From NCBI GenBank assembly GCA_016808115.1, contig JAEQBH010003864.1, positions 186,001-250,000 on the forward strand: a stretch of 64,000 bases of DNA, in the 5' to 3' direction. The notes under the pieces are model-generated. The model worked only from the letters and a program-made list of their open reading frames with translations. It did no database searches and was not told the origin of the DNA. This DNA comes from Tetrastigma voinierianum (lineage: Eukaryota; Streptophyta; Magnoliopsida; Vitales; Vitaceae). Below, piece by piece: positions 54,771-64,000 of this stretch; positions within the stretch are counted from its first letter, which is position 1, and each line of letters opens with the position of its first letter. A program made the position numbers and the translations under genes.

Positions 54771-56393
54771 TGTCCAAAAAGTGCTATTTTGAACCCTATT
54801 TTTAATAGGTTTTGAGCGCTTTTTGTGTACTAATTATTATAATTAACCCAATTGACATGTTCGGGTCCCTATTGCACTTCAATTTGCATTCGATTTTGTT
54901 TTGTAGTTTTGCGGGAATTGGAGGCCAAATTATCGTGTCGATCCAATCATAACCAAAGTCGGGTTGATTTCACAATTCATATGGTCTCATATCAATTTGA
55001 CAAGCCCCGGGAATGAAGGAATTTCAAACGGGAAGAAAATTGAAGAAAAATGGCAAGCGACGGGTTGCGGGATGTAGTGGAAGCGACAGCCGCGAGGATA
55101 GGAATCAATGGAGCGGTGATGAGCGAAGCCAAAATTAAATGCGTGAATTTCCCGCTGTGATGCGAGTGCGTGCGCTAAGCGAAAATGCAAATTTCGCTAT
55201 GCACGGTGTTTCGCTAGCTAGCGAATGCTTGTATCTCTTGTGATTTTAAGTAACAGCGAGAAATTTAAGCCTAACTAATGAGAATTTTCACTATGCTAGC
55301 GAAAATTCATACATAGAAAATGGGCCTTTGTGATTTTGATATTTTGATTCCAAACGACCTCGTTTTGTATAATTACCACTTTGTCCCTATTGTAATTTCA
55401 TATTTTAGGTCTTTTTGTCATTTCACACATTGGGTTGGCTATAAAAGCCAACTTATAGATTTTTGTAACCCTAACTTTAATCTTTCAGTACATACGCGCA
55501 GCTTTTCATTTCTTCCAGTTTTCTTTCTTCTCTCTCCTCTTTCTCTCCCTTTCTTTGTTGCCAAACACCCTCCAAGGATGACAACTTGGAGGATGAGCGA
55601 CTAAAACCACTTCCTCCTTGAAGTAAAAGGCTGCTGGTGGTTCCCCTGTTTTTCACGCAGCAGGTTTTTACATTTTGGTTCCTAAATTTTTAACTATAGG
55701 TTTAAAGCTTTTTGATGTACTTTCTTTGGTCAATACTTGCCAAGCTTTTAGGGTTTAGTGTATTCTTAGCTTTAGATACACTAATATCCATTAGTTGCCA
55801 TTTACGAGCCACTGAGGTAGGTTAAGGGGTTGAGTTTTCAACACGAAGTGCATCCACTTTGTCGATACTTGGTAATCTTTTAGGGGTTCGGTGGATTCTT
55901 ATTTTAGATCCATTGAGACTCATTAGTTACCCTTCACGAATCATTGTGGGATAGTCAGAGATAGATTTTCTTGAAGAGGAACCATAAATGTTAAATAAAT
56001 GCTTTCTTCAAAGGAAAAATTATTAGGGTTTAGGTTTTAATGCCAAATGAAGATCCGGTTCGGGAGATGACCTATGTCATCCTCCCAATCTGAAGAAATT
56101 AACAGGGGACCTCTCGGTTAGCCTAGGATCTTAAACTACGGTATTTGATAGCTAAGAGTTCTATTTTTACATTTATTTTATTTCTTTTCAATTTGCAAAC
56201 CACCAACCTTTGTTTTTACCCCACCTTAAATCGAACCAAATTCACAGTTTGTTTTCCTCAAAATCATTTGTGCGAAGAAAACCCATCCACAGTAATTTAC
56301 GACCCTGAACCACTATCTTGCGGTAGCTTGACTACGACAGTAGGAGAATATAAGATATAAATTTTGTTGATTCGGATCACCCTCTGTAGTACA
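54771..56393 (+). repeat. 5' LTR of element E
   Basis: 1623 bp. Contains GGCTATAAAAGCCAAC (about 55437-55452), a TATA-type promoter inside a short palindrome, and clusters of TTCGCTA/TAGCGAA. The perfect palindrome TTCGCTAGCTAGCGAA is at 55210-55225. Confidence 0.9.
55440..55449 (+). promoter_or_regulatory. LTR promoter TATA box of element E
   Basis: TATAAAAG in GGTTGGCTATAAAAGCCAAC, conserved in both LTRs (second copy at about 60573). This is where transcription of the element is expected to be set. Confidence 0.65.
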
Positions 56394-56404
56394 CCCAGAT
56401 CAAA

Positions 56405-56424
56405 TGGCGCCGTTCTTAGGGGAT
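56405..56424 (+). other. Primer binding site of E (tRNA-Asp-like)
   Basis: TGGCGCCGTTCTTAGGGGAT, 11 bases after the LTR end. It matches the tRNA-Asp site TGGCGCCGTTGCCGGGGAT except in the middle. Confidence 0.75.
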
Positions 56425-58053
56425 GGTGCCTAAGTGCTTTGTATTTGTGGAACACTTGTGATCTTCATTACAAGATTACGGGTGAAATTTTCCTTTTATT
56501 TTCCTTTATCGGTTTTGTTTTTGTACATTTCACTATAAAAAATATAAAAAAGTCTTCTTGAATTGTTTTGTGTACCATATTTATCTTTGCGGGATTACAT
56601 TTTGAGTGGGTTTGAATTGTGACCCGAATGGAAGAGGCTGATAAAATGATACCACTGGCAGAGAAACCTTAGAGGCATACATGTCCATGAGGACTATAGA
56701 AACGATGGATGGGTACACCCTCCTACGATGTTACCCCAACTTATGCCTCCTCCCACATCCACAATACCTCTTAGTCTGACCTCAATCACCACGGCCAATC
56801 TCCCCAATTGAGCAAGCAATTCTAGATCTTACAGCGGTGGGTGATGCGTGGTAGAATAAAGGAATTCAATGCCCGATTGAATTAGAAAAAAATCCATCTT
56901 GAGAATTCCACTGGACCAAGGTTAGATGGGGTGAACAATGATTTTGAGCATGGATAGGACCTTCTGTGAATTCCATTGAAGACCTAATTGATCTGCTGAC
57001 AATGTCCACGGAGGGGAGGAGTGTCAAAGAGTGGCACCATGGTAGAGGAGCCGTGCTACGCGACCACGAGAACTGAGTGGATAATTTTGAATCCTCAATT
57101 GGTGTTGCTATACGCACATGGGAGCGAAGGAAGCAACCTTCCATTGGTGAGAGGAAGCGGTGGACATGAAATAGGGGAAGAGCCCCGAACCTATCCTTCA
57201 ACCAATCCCATGAAGTTGAATCCTAGTGCGGCTTATGACCCCAAAAATAGCCCACTTTGCCGATTATTGCATCTTGCCCCGCTGCGACAAAATCCAAGCC
57301 TACAACACTTTGCTCCCAAAACTCATGCTGGTCATCACTTTGCACATGCAATACTTCCAAGAAGTTAGTGGCCTTTGTACAGACTCTTTCCATTACCTCA
57401 AAAGAAGATGACTGTATCGCATGGCATAGTGGTTAGTTAGGTCTTAGGTTCGGGTTTGGAGCACCTGAATCTCGGCATTTCTAAGCTTCCCCCACTTTTT
57501 GTTTTAATTTTCTTTTTTGTTTTATTTTATCGTATTTTATTTTGATTTCTTTAATTTTTCTTTTAGATTTTCTCTAATTTTAGTTAATTTATGTTTTTTA
57601 AATTAATTTTTACTCTTAATTTTCTTAATTTTTCTTGCATTAATTTTTGCGGGTTTTTGTGCAAATTTTGAAGGCTGATTGAAGAAATGGACGGAAATGA
57701 AGGCAGAATTTTTGTGACTTCTGACGAAAATTTAGCAGTCTATGAAATGTGAAAATTTAGCTATAGATGGAAATTTTAATTTAAAATTGCGAAATTTCAT
57801 TGCTGTGAGGAAATTCTTGTGAAGACATTGAGAAGTGAAAATTTAAGCTAGGAACAATCTTGGGTTCGCTAGCTAGCGAAATTCCGGTGAAATAAGCGAA
57901 ATCAACATTACTTCCCTTCTGAAGACAAAACATACCTGATGTTTTCATTTGTTTTATTTTATATTTTTATATTTTATATTTTATTTTTATTTAATTTTTA
58001 TATTAAAAAAAAGTTTGTTTCTTTCTTTATATATTATTTTATTTTCAAAAAAA

Positions 58054-58126
<73 letters not shown>

Positions 58127-59740
58127 TTTATATTTTTTTTATTATTTTTTATTTTATTTGATTTTTCAAAAAAATTTCGCTATTAGACCTAGCGAAAATT
58201 TCGCAAACATAGCGAAATTTTCGCTATGTCCACTTTTGCCTCCCAATTTTGTTTCGCTCATAACTTTTTCATCCGAACTTCGTTTTAGGCGTTCTTGGTA
58301 CCGTTGGAAAGCTTAGGAGGGTGAGATCCAAATATGACCAGAAAGAACATTTTGAGATTATTATGAAAGTATAATTTTAAAATGCTCCAGCAGTCACTTT
58401 TCTCTCTTTCTTCTCTTGTTTGTTTTGAAGCCGACGAATTGAATAAGGTGTCGATGGAAATCTTGCAGAAGTCTCCTATCCAGAAATGATCACATCTCAT
58501 CAAGGTAACACTTCCTTCTCTAATTTTCCAATCGAAGCCCATTTCGGACACCGAGATGTTTGGGTTGGGGAGAGTTAGCGAAGGAAGTGGCTTTTATTTA
58601 TGTTTTGTTGTATTTTGTTTCAAGCCCCATTTTGTGATGTTTAGTGGCTTTGTTGGGTCCCCCTTTCTACTCAAAACATTATACCATACAGCTTACTTTT
58701 TCAAAATCTGGACCCAATTTGCAATCAAAATTTTTTGTGGTTTTGCCTAACATGCAAGTTGGAAAATTTAAACTTTGTCGATTGTGATGCTAGATTGATT
58801 CCATGCTTGGTTGAGTGAATGATTAGTTGAATTCTTGTGATTTCGACATTTTCTTCCACACTTTAGCTAACCACACCTGCAGGCCTGAGTAGGGTTTCGT
58901 GATAAATTTGAAAAGCTGCATAACCTCAGCACTTTGCATAACTACCTAGTTTCATTGAGCGCCTTTAATAGGTTGGGATTTGTAGAAAAAGAAAAAGAAG
59001 AAAAACGAAAAAAAAAAAGAAAAGAAAAGAAAGGAAAGAATAAAAATTACCGCCACTTTGGCGAAACCCGAACACGGTCCGAGGGGTATATGGCAGCCTT
59101 TAAAGCCCCGGTGCCACTAAACCTTCAGCTGGTTGGAAGTCACCCAGGCTTAGTGTTCGATACGTAGATGGATGGGTGGAGTTTAGCAAGTTGTAGGTGC
59201 TGGAGTCACCGAAATGCGTTCGAAGTCAGAGGTGAAACACAATAGAGTTTGTGGTGAAGATCCTTATGACTTGGTGCCCTAAGCCTTAATTGGTTGAAGT
59301 CGCGGTAGATCCGTTACATGGACTTTGGTGAGAATTCGATTCCTCAGCATTGCACCACACAACGCAAAATAATTTTGGAATAAGAGGTGGGTCCTGATCT
59401 ATTTAAGTTGGTTAGCATGCTAGGTTGTGGTAGTAGCTAGGTTGGGGGGGAGAGTGCAGTTTGACAGTTTATTGTTGAGATCTGATCAAACAAAACACTT
59501 AGATTTTGGTGGAAGTTTCTGGTTGATTCACCAAGAAAGAGGCTCTTTTAATACTCAATTTTTTATGGCATTCATTCTCTCATGATAGTCATTGGACACG
59601 GCTTTGATGATTTTACTTATGGTTAGGCATTGCTCATTCACAACCTTTTGAAGTACCATTTTTGTGAGCGTTATTTTGTTATAGTTTTATATGTATTTTA
59701 CTACTTTCTTTCTTTCATTGCTAAGTTTATCAATGTGTAG
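56425..59740 (+). other. Non-coding body of element E
   Basis: No readable Gag or Pol. Frames of up to about 115 codons on both strands (for example 57021-57368) show no known domain. Contents: TTCGCTAGCTAGCGAA palindrome at 57865-57880, further TAGCGAAA/TTTCGCTA inverted pairs at 58186-58235, a (TA)n tract, an A/G-rich stretch at 58985-59040, and two G-rich tracts (59440 and 59740). Confidence 0.7.
58055..58122. repeat. Interrupted (TA)n microsatellite
   Basis: Two (TA)n blocks around a central TATCATATA. Self-complementary throughout. Confidence 0.95.
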
Positions 59741-59757
59741 GTTGGGGGGTGTGATGG
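59738..59757 (+). other. Polypurine tract of element E
   Basis: AGGTTGGGGGGTGTGATGG directly precedes the right LTR start TGTCAAAAG. A similar tract AGGTTGGGGGGGAGAG lies about 300 bp upstream (59440). Confidence 0.75.
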
Positions 59758-61552
59758 TGTCAAAAGTGCTATTTTGAACCTATTTTTAATAGGTTTGGCG
59801 CTTTGTGTACTAATTATTATAATTAGCAATTGACATGTTGGTCCCTATTGCACTTCCTAATTGCATTCGAGGCTGTTTTGTAGTTTTGCAGGAACAGGCC
59901 CAATTATGTCGGTGTCAATCCAATCATAACCAAAGTCGGGTTGATTTTTCACCAATTTCATATGGTCTCATATCCAGGTCGGCAAACGGGAATGAAGAAT
60001 TTCAAGCGGGAAGAAATTGAAGAAAAATGGCAAGCGGCGAGGGTTGCGGGATGCGGTGGAGCAGCGGCCGCGAGGCGGAATCAATGGAGCGGTGATGAGC
60101 AGGAAGCCAAATTCGCTACGTGGAATTTTTCGCTATGATAGCGAAATTACTATGCACTCGTAATAATGCAATGGAGCAGCAGCCGCAGGAAGTAGGAATC
60201 AATGGAACGGTGATGAACAGGAAGCCAAAATTCGCTACGCTGGAATTTTCGCTATGATAGCGAAAATTACTATGCATAGTGAAAATGCAAATTTTCGCTA
60301 TGCATAGTGTTTTTCGCTAGCTAGCGAAAATTACTGTAGATAGCGAAATTTTCCATTTTCTCTATCTCTTGTGATTTTCTCTAGCTTAGCGAAATTTCGC
60401 CTTCTTGAAATTTTCACTATGCTAAGCGAAAATTCTTGCATAAGCGAAATAAACTTACCCTATGATTTTGATATTTTGATTCAAAACGACCTCGTTTTTG
60501 TATAATTACCACTTTGTCCTTTATTGTAATTTCATATTTTAGGTCTTTTTGTCATTTCACACATTGGGTTGGCTATAAAAGCCAACTTATGAATTTGTAA
60601 CCCTAACTTTGATCTTCAGAGTACATACGGCGCGGCTTTTCATTTTCTTTTTCGGTTTTCTTTCTTCTCTCTCCTCTCTCCCTTTCTTGGTTTGCCAAAC
60701 ACCCTCCGAGGATGACAACTTGGAGGATGGCGGCTAAAAACCACTTCCTCCTTGAAGTAAAAAGAATTTGCTTTGGGGGTGGGATCTTAAAGGCTGCGGT
60801 GGTTCCCTTTGTTTTCATATGACGGGTTTTACATTTGGTTCTAAATTACAACTATAGGTTTAAAGCACTGATGTACTTTCTTTGGTCAATACTTGCCAAG
60901 CTTTTGGGGTTGAGTATTCTTAGCTTTAGATACACTAATATCCATTGAATTGCCATTCTGAGCCGAGGTAGGTTAAGGGGTTAGGTTTTTCCCGCTACTT
61001 GAAATTGCATCCACTTTGATCAATACTTGGTAATCTTTTAGGGTTCAGTGGATTCTTATTTTTAGATCCATTGAGACTCATTAGTTACCCTTTACGAATC
61101 ATTGTAGGATGAGTCAAGATAGATTTTCACTGAAGGGACCATAAATGTTAAATATATGCTTTCTATCAAAAGGAAAATTAATAGGGTTTAGGTTTTAATG
61201 CCACATGAAGATCCGGTACGGGAGATGACTATATGTCATCCTCCCCAACGCGAGAAAATTAACCCGGGGACCTCTCGGTTAGCCTAGGACCTTAAACTCA
61301 GTGGCCCAGTAAGCTAAAGGAGTTCTATTTTACATTTTATTTTATTTCTTTTAGGTTGCAAACCACTAACCCACTGTTTTACCCCCACCTTAAAATCCAA
61401 ACTAAATTCACGATTTGTTTTTCCTCGAATCCATTTGTACAAGAAAACCCATCCACAGTGACCACTGAGCCACTATACTACGGTAGCGACTACGGCAAGA
61501 AGAGGAATATAGGATATAAATTTTGTTGATTCCGGATCACCCTACTGTGGCA
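59758..61552 (+). repeat. 3' LTR of element E
   Basis: 1795 bp, collinear with 54771-56393 but with many small indels, a local duplication (the GCAGC..CCGC.GGA..AATCAATGGA.CGGTGATGA block occurs at about 60057 and 60174), and more TTCGCTA/TAGCGAA copies, including the perfect 20-mer TTTTCGCTAGCTAGCGAAAA at 60311-60330. Two LTRs this different imply an old insertion or a very error-prone region. Confidence 0.9.
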
Positions 61553-61564
61553 CGAATCAGCTAC

Positions 61565-61796
61565 TGCAGTTAAAACTATTTTTGAAAATATTTATAAAAG
61601 ATAAAAGAAAAATGTCCAAACTAGCAATTTTCCCTTTGGTAAGAATATTGATCTTTAAATTCTACTTTCATTTCAATCCCCAGCAACAACGCCATAAACT
61701 TGGTAGACTTAGATTTTTACATAGAAGAAAATTACTAAGTCATAGCATGACTGCCAGGGCCAATTCAATCCCCAGCAGTAATGCTTAAAACTTGTT
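61565..61796 (-). other. Leader of element B with two primer-site copies
   Basis: On the minus strand CAAGTTTTAAGCATTACTGC (61795) and CAAGTTTATGGCGTTGTTGC (61703) each followed by TGGGGATTGAA, matching the D leader. The following GAATTTAAAGATCAATATTC and GACATTTTTCTTTTAT segments equal D at 46956-47020. Collinearity with D proves that B and D are one family. Confidence 0.8.
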
Positions 61797-63013
61797 TGAC
61801 TGAATATAGAAAATCTGCTTTCTACTTTGTAAGTAATAGTTTGCAATTAAAATTTGGTTTTGGTAACAAATCTCTGCAAGTACACAGGTCATACAAGTAA
61901 TAAAGTGGATTTTTAAGTCCAGATATCATTCCCACGAGGATTGATTAGAAAATTTAAAGTTTAACTACCCTCACTACTCAAGATCCTCACTATTTGAACC
62001 TCCAAGTTTCAGGATATATTTATCTTCTAAAGTAAAATGAATCAAACCAATAATGATATCCTAAAATACATTATTGGAGAGTTTATTGCACTAAGATAAC
62101 ACTGGAAAGAAAACAGTGTTGTGACCATCGCTTTGCAATTTCTAAATAAAAGATAAAGTATGGGATATGAACCTCGGAATTGTCCAAGAGCAGATTAGTG
62201 TAGAAATGGATTTCTCATTACACTACACATTTCACTCCCCAACTTTCCACACTTCTATCTCTAGACAGTGGGTCTGAAGAGCTACTTGTAGGGATTCATC
62301 ATCTTTTAAGATATGACTATTTTTCCTTCTCAGTACTTCACAATTATCTCTTAGGATTGAAAATTGCTTGCCCCCATAGACAGGATAATGCAAGCCTTCT
62401 CCAAAATAAATGGTATTGCATCCATTAATTAGACAAGAATTCTCTTTCCCCTTGATTAAAATCTCAACTAACACAGGGTTGAAATTATTCTTCTCAATTG
62501 AGGTGAAACCTCTCAAAATTAAGTTTCTAGATCAGTAAGTGGATCATATTCCTCAGCACACACTCCTGCTGTCACCTAGGAGGGAACCTTGAAAGCATAT
62601 GTTAGATCTTCACTAGTGATACATCAAAGTAATCCTAAAGCATTAGATTCAAATAATATTAGTACTTACCACCAAGTTATCGCTTCATTGTTCGTAGTCT
62701 CAACTCAGGTCACCGAGAGGAATTCCTAGAAATCGAATACGATACGCTCTTCTAGATACCAAACACCGATATTCGTAACTCAATGTAGAGTAATTAAATT
62801 TTAAATCACATCAATTTTTTTACCCAAAACAACATTAAACTATTACAATCAACAATCCCAACAACAGATTCTTCCCAGAAGAAGCTTAGCCTTTCAAATC
62901 TAGATCACAAAGAACAATGACTAGTTGATCAAACAAATTCATTGAGATTGCAATCAAATCGAAGAAACAACGGCTAGAAAATTTTCCGCATTCCATTGAA
63001 GTTCGTATTAGAT
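61797..63013 (-). repeat. 5' LTR of element B, truncated by F
   Basis: On the minus strand it ends ...TATTCAGTCA. It matches the last 1.2 kb of the D LTR, inverted (CTGCAAGTACACAGGTCATAC, AAGCCTTCTCCAAAATAAATG, GTCACC.AG.AGG). The left part of the LTR in element orientation is missing beyond the F boundary at 63014. Confidence 0.75.
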
Positions 63014-64000
63014 TGTAAAACCTGTGTTAAATTTTTTCAAAAAAAAAAGTAAAACAATAATTTTGATTGAAAACCGGAATTTTTCTAGATTTTGGATGAC
63101 GAAACGGACTTCACCGTTGAATTCGTCTCGCGAAATCTAGTTACCTCGTCGAATTTCGTCGGATTCTTGAGATAGTCAGAATTTCATGTTTTTCGAGACA
63201 CCGGGTGTCGGGTGACACATGGAATGACCATGTGGATGCCACTTGGCACCTTGGGAGATGGACACATGGCATGATGGTCATGTGGGGTAGCAAGTGACAC
63301 ATAACACTTGGATAAGTGGCTCATATTGAGCCATGTGTCAAATGGAGAAATAAAGGAAAGAAAGTCAAATGGAATAATAAAGAAAAAGAAAAAAAATGAA
63401 AATTTAAAAGGAATGGGAGAGGAGCAACAGGGGAGTTCGGTTGGATAAGAACCAAATGAGGAAAAAAAATGAAAGAAAAAGAGAAAATAAAGGGAAAAAT
63501 CAAAAAGAAAGAAAAAAAGAAAAGAAAAGAAAAAAGAAGGAAGAAAAGTTAAAAAAGGGAAAAATGGGCATTTTGGCAAGAAAAAAAACGGATAGTGAGG
63601 GTAAGGGAGGAGAGAAAATGCGAGAAAGAAAGAGAAAGAGAGAGAAAGTAGAGTGAGAAACTCTAGCTTCTCTCTAAAATTCTGAGGAAGTGGAAGCTAG
63701 TAGGTTTTCATCGGAGGCCCAGGCGGGGAATCGATCTGCATCCACTGAGCTATGCATGTGTACTAAAATCTTGGAGTTTCGTCAAACTCCATGAGGTAGG
63801 GAATTTTCCTATTTTGAATATTTTTAGCCTAAAATCCATGTAATGACATAGGTTGTCTTCAAGGCCGTGATAGGCCATGTGATGTGATTTCAAGATTTTG
63901 GGACTGAATATTAGAAAATTTAGGGTTGTTTGGACGATCCAGGATCGAATTTTGGGAATGTTTCGGACGGTCTGAGAGATTTTCGAGACTATTTGTCAGA
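63014..64000 (-). mobile_element. LTR F (same family as 20867 and 48242), runs off the window
   Basis: On the plus strand it starts TGTAAAACCTG and continues with GATGACGAAACGGACTTCACC and CTCGCGAAATCTAG, the inverse complement of 22800-22865. Further matches include the GGAGTTTCGTCAAACTCCATGAGGTAGG block (63774-63800), inverse of 22325-22355. The other end lies beyond the window, so it could be a solo LTR or the end of a full element. Confidence 0.75.
63350..63660. repeat. GA/AAG-rich low-complexity tract in LTR F
   Basis: Almost pure purine on the plus strand (AAAGAAAGAAAAAAAGAAAAG and similar). Open frames on both strands here (for example 63441-63656) are by-products of composition. Confidence 0.9.

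Larger units (their letters stand above)
54771..61552 (+). mobile_element. Non-autonomous LTR element E inserted in leader of B
   Basis: LTRs at 54771-56393 and 59758-61552 start TGTC(C)AAAAAGTGCTATTTTGAACC and end near GGATCACCCT.CTGT.G.CA. A tRNA-Asp-like primer site follows the left LTR and a G-rich polypurine tract precedes the right LTR, so it reads plus-strand. The 3.4-kb interior has no readable gag or pol. It separates the B leader (61565-61796) from B gag (54665). No clean 5-bp target duplication is seen: flanks are ATTAG and CGAAT. Confidence 0.85.

Noticed and set aside
57021..57368. 115-codon frame in the body of element E, and its antisense
   Set aside because: No domain and no Gag or Pol signature.
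57412..57480. tRNA-like A box (TGGCATAGTGG) followed by GGTTCGGGT, possible SINE
   Set aside because: The A to B spacing (about 25 bases) is too short for a tRNA or typical tRNA-derived SINE, and no cloverleaf or poly-A/T tail with duplication is seen.
63184..63660. Frames on both strands near the right edge
   Set aside because: Poly-Phe/Ser and poly-Lys/Glu translations of a purine-rich tract.

Overview
This window is repeat-rich nuclear DNA from a flowering plant, most likely a eudicot. The evidence is nested LTR retrotransposons of plant Ty1/copia and Ty3/gypsy lineages (including Athila-type elements primed by a tRNA-Asp-like site), an intron-containing class III peroxidase pseudogene, and one intact PELPK-type proline-rich cell-wall protein gene. 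The species cannot be named from the sequence alone. I see no bacterial, phage or organellar segment and no CRISPR, tRNA or rRNA gene.

Layout. 1-1300: AT-rich DNA with an 83-bp minisatellite. 1690-6757: minus-strand non-autonomous LTR element (G) whose body between a gag start and the polypurine tract is a GC-rich degenerate tandem array. 6758-8085: AT-rich DNA with simple repeats. 8090-9706: 5' end (LTR, primer site, gag) of a minus-strand Ty3/gypsy element that abuts and truncates a peroxidase pseudogene at 9707-10999. 11383-18543: a degenerate plus-strand Ty3/gypsy element (H) whose reverse transcriptase is split by a 2.3-kb solo LTR (13566-15872). 18556-18710: copia integrase scrap. 19380-19823: the PELPK-type gene, the only intact host gene I can defend. 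20330-20465: MITE-like hairpin. 20867-22932: solo LTR with a perfect ATTAT target duplication.

24555-43742 is a decayed plus-strand Ty1/copia element split by a 14.1-kb minus-strand Athila-type element (C, 29135-43219) with an exact ATATG target duplication; C carries another solo LTR inside its own 3' LTR. A further Athila-type element (D) starts inside the copia 3' LTR at 43744. From 47.5 kb to the end lie fragments of related elements: a copia gag scrap, a solo LTR (48242 to about 50262), a minus-strand Athila-type element (B, RT-protease-gag 51331-54665, leader and LTR 61565-63013) split by a 6.8-kb non-autonomous LTR element (E, 54771-61552), and a 2-kb-class LTR (F) running off the right edge.

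The coding remnants are mostly broken by stops and frameshifts, so the retroelements are fossils. The most unusual signal is not a gene. Three unrelated retroelements each carry a dense array of their own short CpG-containing palindrome (TGTCGCGACA in D, TTCGCTAGCGAA-like in E, CCTTCGCCTAGGCGAAGG-like in C) in LTR or other non-coding DNA. A fourth element (G) replaced its pol region with a GC-rich tandem array. Many degenerate copies of the D palindrome differ by C-to-T or G-to-A changes at CpG, as expected after methylation decay.
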